Shown: positions 58,098-64,000 of the stretch, piece after piece
Position numbering within the stretch: position 1 is the stretch's first letter
How the letters are laid out: every line of letters begins with the position of its first letter
Origin: Bog-473 sp963843365
Lineage (GTDB): Bacteria > Actinomycetota > Acidimicrobiia > Acidimicrobiales > RAAP-2
Direction of reading: 5' to 3'
NCBI GenBank assembly: GCA_963843365.1
Contig: CAWJKG010000002.1
Coordinates: 372,001 to 436,000 of the forward strand
DNA length: 64,000 nucleotides
Translations under genes and position numbers: made by a program
Notes under the pieces: generated by a model
Databases searched by the model: none
Told to the model about the DNA's origin: nothing
Seen by the model: the letters and a program-made list of their open reading frames with translations, nothing else

Positions 58098-59315
58098 GTG
58101 GTGATGTCCGTCAGTTCCGCCATCCCTGGCCGACCCGGTGCCGAGATCATCAGCGAGTCGGCCGCCCTGTCGAACGAGGAACTCCGCGGGCGACTCGAGG
58201 AAGGATTCCGGCAGATCGCCGCCACCTTCGGCCAAGTGGTCGTCGACCTGGGCGAGATCGACCGACGCCAGGCCTTCCGAGAGGAAGGGGCGACCTCCTC
58301 GGAAGCCTGGGTCGTGGAGCGCTTCGGCATTTCGATGACGACGGCGCGAGCGCTGAAGCGGCTCAGCGAGAAGGCCTGGGACCTTCCCCAACTCGTCGGC
58401 TCCCTCTGCGCGGGCGACCTGTCCTTCGACAAGGTGCGGGCGGTGGCACACGTGGCGACGCCCGAGACCGATTCAGAACTCCGGGATCAGGCGCGGGAAC
58501 ACTCCGTGCGTGAATTGGCCGAGGTGGCGCGCCAGGCTGCCCCGCCAACGGATCCGCCGAGTACCCCACAGTCCGACCACGATCGTCGCTTTCTGCGCTT
58601 CAACGACGAACTCCGCACCGTCACCGCCCAGCTGCCGGCAGAGTCCTTCGCCGAGACGCGGGCCTGTCTCGAGTCCCGGGCCCGCCAGGTCCCGACCGAT
58701 GGGGAGACCCCCTGGGACCAGCGCCTCTGCGACGCCTTCTTCGGACTCGTGCGCTCGGGGGTCCCCGGAGCGGCCAGTTCGGCAACGACGGCCAGCCCGC
58801 ACGTCGTGGTGGTGCACGTGCCGTTGGCCGCCCTCGTTGACGACTCCGTGGAGCCGACGGAACTTGCTGCTGAGCTCGAGCGTGACGGCCTCATCGACTG
58901 CGAGACCGTGCAGCGGATCGCCTGTGATGCCACCTTCGCCGTCGCCATCGACGATGACGTGGGCCACACGATGTACGAGGGCAGGGCTCGGCGAGAACCC
59001 ACCGACGCCCAGCGCCGGGAGGTGATGCGGCGGGATCGGCACTGCCGGTTTCCCGGCTGCACCAACGTGACATTCACGAACGTGCATCACATCGTCCCGT
59101 GGAAACCGGGCGGTCGGACCGATCTGGACAACCTCGCGCTCGTGTGCCTGTACCACCATCATCTGGTGCATTCGGACGGGTGGTCGATGGTCGGCGACGC
59201 CAACAACGAGCTCCAGGTCGTCGGCCCCACCGGTCGGATCATGTCCTCGCGCCCCTCGCCCCTCTGGACCAGGGCGTCGCAGCGTCGTCGCGGCCCCGGG
59301 TTGCCTGGGTCCTAG
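58098..59315 (+). CDS. DUF222 and HNH endonuclease domain protein
   Basis: 405 aa. The N-terminal ~200 residues are DUF222-like: LRGRLEEGFRQIAATFGQVV, RFGISMTTARALKRLSEKAW and SFDKVRAVAHVATPETDSEL. The C-terminal HNH nuclease has RHCRFPGCTNVTFTNVHHIV then WKPGGRTDLDNLALVCLYHH with metal-binding His and Cys. This 13E12-repeat family is widespread and multi-copy in Actinobacteria; its role is unknown. No RBS is obvious, so it may be leaderless. Start GTG 58098 or ATG 58104. Confidence 0.88.
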   Translation: MVMSVSSAIPGRPGAEIISESAALSNEELRGRLEEGFRQIAATFGQVVVDLGEIDRRQAFREEGATSSEAWVVERFGISMTTARALKRLSEKAWDLPQLVGSLCAGDLSFDKVRAVAHVATPETDSELRDQAREHSVRELAEVARQAAPPTDPPSTPQSDHDRRFLRFNDELRTVTAQLPAESFAETRACLESRARQVPTDGETPWDQRLCDAFFGLVRSGVPGAASSATTASPHVVVVHVPLAALVDDSVEPTELAAELERDGLIDCETVQRIACDATFAVAIDDDVGHTMYEGRARREPTDAQRREVMRRDRHCRFPGCTNVTFTNVHHIVPWKPGGRTDLDNLALVCLYHHHLVHSDGWSMVGDANNELQVVGPTGRIMSSRPSPLWTRASQRRRGPGLPGS

Positions 59316-59318
59316 GGC

Positions 59319-59354
59319 GAAGCGCCGAGTCCCTTCGGCGCTTCGGAGCTTTTG
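59319..59354. terminator. Bidirectional terminator between HNH and gatB genes
   Basis: GAAGCGCCGA (59319-59328) and TCGGCGCTTC (59335-59344) form a perfect 10-bp stem with a 6-nt loop, followed on the plus strand by GCTTTTGCG. It lies in the 57-nt gap between convergent genes. Confidence 0.75.
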
Positions 59355-59372
59355 CGATCCCCCGAGCTCGGG

Positions 59373-60806
59373 TCAGCCCCGGCGAGCGCGGAGCTCAGCC
59401 GCCACTTCTTTGCCGTTCGCCTTCCCCTTGGTGGCCTTCATGACCTCACCGGTGAAGAAGCCCATGAGCTTGTCGTCGCCCTCGACGAAGCGCGACCACT
59501 CGTCCGCGTGGGCGGCGATGACGTCGTCGAGTACCGCGCCGAGCGTGTCGGAGCCCATGGCCTCGAAGCCCATCTCCTTCGCGATGCCCGCCGGATCTCC
59601 CCCGCCGCGCTCGAGCAGTGCACCGAGCACCGCTTTGGATTGCGTGGCGGAGAGCTGGCCACCGGACTCCATCGTCAGCGTGGCTGCGAACGCGCCCGGG
59701 TCGAGTTGGTGGGCGGCCTCGCTCTGGGCAGCGACCTCGTTGGCGGCCCGAGCCAGCGCCAGCGCCACCGGCACCCCATTCTCGGCCGCCGTCGTCACAA
59801 GCACGTCGAGACCCTGGTCAACGACTGCATGGATCTGATCGGTCTCGGCGTCGGTTGGTGATCCACCGAGGGCCGAGGCCAGAACGGCCCGACGGTCGGA
59901 CGGCATGGCGCCGAGTGCGCTGCGCACCTCGTCCTGCCACGCCGCATCAGGGGCGAGGGGCACCAGGTCCGGCTCGGGAAAGTAGCGGTAATCGTTGGCC
60001 TCTTCCTTGGAGCGCATGGAGTCCGTGCGCCCCGCCGACTCGTCCCAGTGCCGCGTCTCCTGGACCACGGAGCCGCCGGACTCGAGGACGGCGATCTGGC
60101 GCGTGGCCTCGTACTCAATGGCCCGACCCAGCGACCGCAATGAGTTGAGGTTCTTGATCTCGCAGCGCGTCCCGAACGCGTCGGAGCCCACCGGGCGGAC
60201 GGAGACGTTGGCGTCCACCCGCATCGACCCCTCCTCCATGCGGCCGTCCGACGCGCCCGTCGCCACGAGGATCCCACGGAGCTCGCTGGCATAGGCCCTG
60301 GCCTGCGCGACGGTGCGGATATCGGGTTCGCTGACGATCTCGACCAGCGGGACGCCTGAGCGGTTGTAATCGACCAACGCGTGCAACGCCGCATTGATGC
60401 GGCCGCTCGCCCCGATGTGGGTGAGCTTGCCCGTGTCCTCCTCCATGTGCGCCCGGGTCACACCGACGCGGAAGCCGTCCGGCAGCTCGAGCCACCCGTT
60501 GGCATTGAGCGGGAGGTCATATTGGCTGATCTGATAGTCCTTGGCCTGGTCCGGGTAGAAGTAGTTCTTCCGGGCGAAGACCGAGGGCAAGATCTCACAG
60601 TGCAGCGCCGCGCCAATGCGCATGGCGAAGTCGACCGCCTGCTCGTTGAGCACGGGCAACGAGCCGGGCAAGCCCAGGCACGTCGGGCAGATGTTCACGT
60701 TGGGTTCGTCACCGAAGGCGTTCCGACAGCCGCAGAAGAGCTTCGTCGCGGTCTGCAGCTCGCAGTGCACCTCGAGCCCGATGACCATCTCCCATTCGGT
60801 GCTCAC
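59373..60806 (-). CDS. gatB: Aspartyl/glutamyl-tRNA amidotransferase subunit B
   Basis: 477 aa. EMVIGLEVHCELQTATKLFC then GCRNAFGDEPNVNICPTCLG holds the zinc-binding Cys cluster; FYPDQAKDYQISQYDLPLN and HMEEDTGKLTH are kinase-domain motifs that activate the misacylated tRNA. C-terminal YqeY/tail domain: AKEMGFEAMGSDTLGAVLDD and GKANGKEVAAELRARRG. GTG start with GGAGG upstream; it overlaps gatA by 4 nt (GTGA). Converts Asp-tRNA(Asn) and/or Glu-tRNA(Gln). Confidence 0.95.
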   Translation of the reverse strand: MSTEWEMVIGLEVHCELQTATKLFCGCRNAFGDEPNVNICPTCLGLPGSLPVLNEQAVDFAMRIGAALHCEILPSVFARKNYFYPDQAKDYQISQYDLPLNANGWLELPDGFRVGVTRAHMEEDTGKLTHIGASGRINAALHALVDYNRSGVPLVEIVSEPDIRTVAQARAYASELRGILVATGASDGRMEEGSMRVDANVSVRPVGSDAFGTRCEIKNLNSLRSLGRAIEYEATRQIAVLESGGSVVQETRHWDESAGRTDSMRSKEEANDYRYFPEPDLVPLAPDAAWQDEVRSALGAMPSDRRAVLASALGGSPTDAETDQIHAVVDQGLDVLVTTAAENGVPVALALARAANEVAAQSEAAHQLDPGAFAATLTMESGGQLSATQSKAVLGALLERGGGDPAGIAKEMGFEAMGSDTLGAVLDDVIAAHADEWSRFVEGDDKLMGFFTGEVMKATKGKANGKEVAAELRARRG

Positions 60807-62254
60807 GATCCCGCACCTCCCACTCCATCGCTCCCGGGTGCGTGCGCCTCCACCACCTGCGCCACCCGGAACAGCAACGCTTCCTGCAAGGCCGGCGCCA
60901 ACACCTGCACCCCGACGGGCAGGCCGTCGGCCCCGGTGCCGAAGGGCACCGACACGGCCGGGTGCCCCGAGAGGTTGGACGGAATGGTGCACACGTCGTT
61001 CATATACATGGCCATCGGGTCGTCGACCTTGGACCCGAGATCGAAGGCCGTCGTCGGCGCCGTCGCCCCCAACAGGACGTCATAAGAGGAGTAGGCCCGG
61101 TCGAACGCCTGCATCACCAACGTGCGGACCCGCTGCGCCTGCGCGTAGTAGGCGTCGTAGTAGCCGGCCGACAGGGCGTACGTCCCCAGCATGATCCGAC
61201 GCTTGACCTCCGCCCCGAACCCCGCCGTGCGCGTCGCCGTGTTCATCGCGGCGGCGTCCTCCCCGTCGACGCGCAGCCCGTAGCGCACGCCGTCGTAACG
61301 GGCCAGGTTCGACGACGCTTCAGCCGGCGCAATCAGGTAGTAGGCCGAGAGCCCGTAGCCGAACTCGGGCACCGACACCTCCTCGACCTTGGCGCCGGCG
61401 CCGGCCAGCGCGTCGGCCGCCTCCTGCACCCGCGCCACCACGTCCGGGGCGCACCCGTCGACGAGGTCGCGGCACACCCCCACCCGTATCCCCTCCACCC
61501 CGTCGCGCAGCGTGGCCAGGGTCGGCTCCGGCACCGAGGGCAACGAGGTGCTGTCGAGCGGGTCATGGCCGGCCAACACGTCGAACAGCAGCGCGGCGTC
61601 CTCGACGGTCGTGGCGAACGGGCCGATCTGATCGAGCGAACTGGCGAAGGCGACCAACCCGTACCGGGACACGCGTCCGTAGGTGGGCTTCATCCCGACG
61701 ACCCCACACAAGGCCGCCGGCTGACGGATGGACCCGCCGGTGTCCGAGCCGAGCCCCAGCGGGGTGAAGCCGGCCGCGACCGCGGCCGCGGACCCACCAC
61801 TGCTGCCACCGGGCACCTTCGTCGTGTCCCGCGGGTTGCGCGTCGGCCCGAAGGCCGAGTTCTCCGTCGAGCTGCCCATGGCGAACTCGTCCAGGTTCGT
61901 CTTGCCGAGCGCGATGGCGCCGGCGGTGCGGAGCGCGTCGACCACGGTGGCGTCGTACGGCGGCTTCCATCCCCCCAAGATCTTGGACCCACACGTCGTC
62001 ACGGCTCCCCGCGTGCACAAGTTGTCCTTCAGCGCCACCGGCACACCGGCCAACGGGCCCGGGTCGCGCCCGGCCGCGACCGCCTCATCGACGGCGTCGG
62101 CGGCGGCGCGCGCCTCGTCGGGCATGAGCGAGAGGAAGGCGTGGTACTCGCCGTCACGCGCTTCGACATTCCTCAGCGCGTCGTCGACGACCTCGCGGGC
62201 CGAGCGAGTGCCCGCGCGGACCTCGGCTGCCAGCGTCACGGCGGTGGGCGTCAT
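60803..62254 (-). CDS. gatA: Aspartyl/glutamyl-tRNA amidotransferase subunit A
   Basis: 483 aa amidase-signature enzyme that generates ammonia from glutamine. Catalytic Lys is in AGVPVALKDNLCTRG, the cis-Ser and Ser nucleophile in GGSSGGSAAAVAAG and GSDTGGSIRQPAALCG; YGRVSRYGLVAFASSLDQIG follows. Standard length; overlaps gatB and gatC starts by 4 nt each. Confidence 0.95.
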   Translation of the reverse strand: MTPTAVTLAAEVRAGTRSAREVVDDALRNVEARDGEYHAFLSLMPDEARAAADAVDEAVAAGRDPGPLAGVPVALKDNLCTRGAVTTCGSKILGGWKPPYDATVVDALRTAGAIALGKTNLDEFAMGSSTENSAFGPTRNPRDTTKVPGGSSGGSAAAVAAGFTPLGLGSDTGGSIRQPAALCGVVGMKPTYGRVSRYGLVAFASSLDQIGPFATTVEDAALLFDVLAGHDPLDSTSLPSVPEPTLATLRDGVEGIRVGVCRDLVDGCAPDVVARVQEAADALAGAGAKVEEVSVPEFGYGLSAYYLIAPAEASSNLARYDGVRYGLRVDGEDAAAMNTATRTAGFGAEVKRRIMLGTYALSAGYYDAYYAQAQRVRTLVMQAFDRAYSSYDVLLGATAPTTAFDLGSKVDDPMAMYMNDVCTIPSNLSGHPAVSVPFGTGADGLPVGVQVLAPALQEALLFRVAQVVEAHAPGSDGVGGAGS

Positions 62255-62550
62255 GGTGCTTCGCCACCGATGCGAGGCACCCGGAACCGATGGTCCTCCA
62301 CCGATGGGGCGGCCGCCAGGACTTCGTCACGATCGAGACTGGGCCGGGGCTCGTCGGGGCGCAGGACGTTCACCAACGCGATCGGATGCGACGAGGGCTC
62401 CAGGTGCGACAGGTCGAGCGAAGCGACGTCAGCGGCATGATCGAGCACGGTGCGCAACTGTGCGGTGAACAGCTCGACCTCGTCTTCGCTCAGGTCGAGG
62501 CGGGCGAGGCGGGCGACGTAGATCACGTCGTCGCGACTGAGCTCGGTCAT
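62251..62550 (-). CDS. gatC: Aspartyl/glutamyl-tRNA amidotransferase subunit C
   Basis: 99 aa. VIYVARLARLDLSEDEVELF then TAQLRTVLDHAADVASLDLS is the conserved GatC helical segment that bridges GatA and GatB; the tail VLRPDEPRPSLDRDEVLAAA with RVPRI closes the complex. Start overlaps the esterase stop (ATGA). Confidence 0.94.
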   Translation of the reverse strand: MTELSRDDVIYVARLARLDLSEDEVELFTAQLRTVLDHAADVASLDLSHLEPSSHPIALVNVLRPDEPRPSLDRDEVLAAAPSVEDHRFRVPRIGGEAP

Positions 62551-63308
62551 GCCGGGGGCGGCAGGACACCGCTCACGAACGCCACGGTCCGTGCCTCGAT
62601 CTCGTCCTTGTCCCAGTCCAGGGTGGCGACGTGGTAGCTCCGCTCGAGCATGACCTGCTCCACCGGCCCTTTGGCCCGCTCCACCAGCAGCTGACTCGAA
62701 CCGGGATCGACGACATGGTCCTGCACGCTGGTGAAGACCAGGACGGGGCAGGTCACCGACTCGAGATCCGCTCCGACCTCGGCCGCAGCGGCGAAGAGGG
62801 ACAGCGTCGCCCGTAGCGGGAGGCCCGGGTACGCCGCCTCGACCGCCCCCTCCATGGCGATGTCAGAACCGATGCCCGGCGCCACCTCGTCGCCGCCGTC
62901 GATCATCGCCTGTATGAACCCGAGCGTGTCGGCGTCGGGCGGGGTGAGGAGCGGGTTCACGACCGCGATGGCAGCGATCTCCGGGTGCTGCTCGGCCAGC
63001 CAGACGCCGAGCATGCCGCCCATGGAGAGCCCGACGACCACGACGGCGTCGCTGCGGGCCGCCAGGTCGGCGTAGGCGCGCTCGGCTGCACCAGACCAAT
63101 CGGCCCAGGTCGTATCGAGCATGTCTTCGATCTGGGTCCCGTGGCCGGGGAGGAGCGGCATCTCGACGGTGAAGCCGGCGTCGGCGAGCGCCAGCGCGAG
63201 GCCGCGCATCGACTGCGGGTTGCCTGTGAATCCGTGCAGGACGAGTGCACCACGTGTGTCACCAGTCGCCGAATAGGGCTCAGCACCGGGGATTATGAGG
63301 TCGGCCAC
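62547..63308 (-). CDS. Carboxylesterase/monoacylglycerol lipase-like hydrolase
   Basis: 253 aa alpha/beta hydrolase: ALVLHGFTGNPQSMRGLALA (oxyanion), VVVGLSMGGMLGVWLAEQHP (nucleophilic Ser), FTSVQDHVVDPGSS (acid) and YHVATLDWDKDE (His). Est30-like. It has no signal peptide. It is first gene of esterase-gatC-gatA-gatB, all coupled by 4-nt overlaps, an unexpected partner for tRNA amidation. GTG start. Confidence 0.85.
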   Translation of the reverse strand: MADLIIPGAEPYSATGDTRGALVLHGFTGNPQSMRGLALALADAGFTVEMPLLPGHGTQIEDMLDTTWADWSGAAERAYADLAARSDAVVVVGLSMGGMLGVWLAEQHPEIAAIAVVNPLLTPPDADTLGFIQAMIDGGDEVAPGIGSDIAMEGAVEAAYPGLPLRATLSLFAAAAEVGADLESVTCPVLVFTSVQDHVVDPGSSQLLVERAKGPVEQVMLERSYHVATLDWDKDEIEARTVAFVSGVLPPPA

Positions 63309-63412
63309 GAGAGGGCAGCCTACCGGCGGGCAAGGTAGGGTTCCGGCGGCCAGATCGGGGGGACAGTGGCTGTGCGCCACGACCGAGACCCAGAAAATGA
63401 AGGAGCACCGCA

Positions 63413-63826
63413 ATGCCGTCGTACCCGTTCTTGAGCGACGAGTGGCTGGACGAGGCCCGCAGAATCCGCGCCGAATACGAGGGCAAGACGGCTCCCGTCC
63501 CCCACGTCGTCCGTATGAACCTCGTGGTGACCGCCGTCCCCTTCTCGGACGATGACATCCACGCCCATATGGACACCTCGACCGGCGAGCTGGTGCTCGA
63601 CACGGGTCACCTCGAGGATCAGGACCTCAAGGTCGTCGTGGACTACGACACGGCCAAGGCGATCCTCATCGAGGGCAACCCCCAGGCCGGGATGCAGGCC
63701 TTCATGGCCGGCAAGGTCCGGGTCGAGGGCGACATGGCCAAGCTGATGGCGCTGACAGCGTCCCCGAGTGCAGCCGATCCTACGGCGGCCGAGATGGCCG
63801 CAAAGCTGCGCGAGATCACCGAATAG
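63413..63826 (+). CDS. SCP2 sterol-transfer-like protein
   Basis: 137 aa. LSDEWLDEARRIRAEYEGKT precedes an SCP2-like domain: RMNLVVTAVPFSDDDIHAHM, DLKVVVDYDTAKAILIEGNP and QAGMQAFMAGKVRVEGDMAK. Such domains bind lipids or sterols in a tunnel. Preceded by AAGGAG. Divergent from the esterase gene by 104 nt. No KstR-like operator is visible upstream. Confidence 0.85.
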   Translation: MPSYPFLSDEWLDEARRIRAEYEGKTAPVPHVVRMNLVVTAVPFSDDDIHAHMDTSTGELVLDTGHLEDQDLKVVVDYDTAKAILIEGNPQAGMQAFMAGKVRVEGDMAKLMALTASPSAADPTAAEMAAKLREITE

Positions 63827-63860
63827 CCCGCAGGGGCGGCCCTCCCGATATCAATCGGCA

Positions 63861-64000
63861 TCAGCCGTCTGCCTGCACCTGGGCCCGCCGGGCCTCCCGC
63901 GGCATCGACCGTATGAACAAGGCGCAGACCACGCCGACCGCGGCGGCGCCGGCCCCGACCCAGAAGGCGACGCTGAAGCTGTGGAGCAGCGCCGGACTGT
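63861..64000 (-). CDS. MFS transporter, C-terminal end only (rest outside window)
   Basis: The last 46 residues: ALLHSFSVAFWVGAGAAAVG then VVCALFIRSMPREARRAQVQ and DG. One hydrophobic helix followed by a basic cytoplasmic tail is the usual end of EmrB/QacA-type drug transporters. The remaining part lies beyond 64000. A short CCGAT/ATCGG hairpin (63845-63858) separates it from the SCP2 gene. Confidence 0.6.
   Translation of the reverse strand, partial: SPALLHSFSVAFWVGAGAAAVGVVCALFIRSMPREARRAQVQADG

Noticed and set aside
58098..59315. HNH gene as part of a mobile intron or homing element
   Set aside because: It is a DUF222-HNH family gene typical of Actinobacteria, with no intron boundary, flanking repeats or integrase.

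Overview
The window is GC-rich, densely packed actinobacterial chromosome. Several features point to Actinobacteria, most probably the class Acidimicrobiia; that placement is inference from gene content, not from a marker phylogeny. They are: many GTG starts, 4-base ATGA/GTGA gene overlaps, a TIGR03085-type mycothiol-associated DinB protein, a DUF222-HNH protein, KstR-like operators, GatCAB, and promoter -10 boxes 6-9 nt from start codons (leaderless or nearly leaderless transcripts). I see no rRNA, tRNA, CRISPR array, insertion sequence or prophage.

Layout. 0-2.4 kb: a secreted NlpC/P60 hydrolase, lgt and two small unknown genes. 2.4-18.4 kb: lipid/steroid-type beta-oxidation genes (SDR, acyl-CoA ligase, hotdog thioesterase, EchA19-like hydratase, FadA5-like thiolase, acyl-CoA dehydrogenase, two hydrolases), with two perfect matches to the mycobacterial KstR operator. 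They are interrupted at 5-11 kb by an AraC-VOC pair, a CYTH protein, a PbpA-type transpeptidase, an FHA-LuxR protein, a secreted beta-propeller-like protein and YjbQ. 18.5-25 kb: cimA-ilvE-leuB on the minus strand and greA-leuC-leuD on the plus strand. 25-34 kb: small accessory genes including two ArsR-SRPBCC modules, a secreted lipase and an FAD oxidoreductase. 34-43 kb: leuA, serA, an aspartate aminotransferase, serC and an ABC exporter. 43-49 kb: an SDR, a third ArsR-SRPBCC module, a secreted GH5 enzyme, and a ribbon-helix-helix/DUF4097 pair. 49-54.4 kb: ilvD-ilvB-ilvN-ilvC. 54.4-59.3 kb: an MMPL exporter with a divergent TetR, a methyltransferase and a DUF222-HNH protein. 59.3-64 kb: esterase-gatC-gatA-gatB, an SCP2-like protein and the end of an MFS transporter.

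How the genes work together. The window encodes a complete branched-chain amino-acid pathway (IlvB/N/C/D/E, LeuA/B/C/D) plus CimA, so isoleucine can be made from pyruvate through citramalate. Three separate loci (leuA, leuB, ilvB) each carry the same regulatory layout: a tiny leader ORF rich in Leu/Ile/Val codons, a hairpin at the leader stop codon, then a terminator hairpin with a U tract. None of the three leader ORFs would appear in an ordinary gene call. SerA and SerC supply two of the three steps of serine synthesis.

Data quality. More than twenty single-base G/C indels break genes in patches (6-8, 28-33, 40-43, 47.7 and 51.9-56.2 kb), including ilvB, ilvD, serC and a penicillin-binding protein. 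All can be repaired by one-base changes, mostly in short G or C runs. I read them as consensus sequencing errors, and I annotate these genes over their full reconstructed span.
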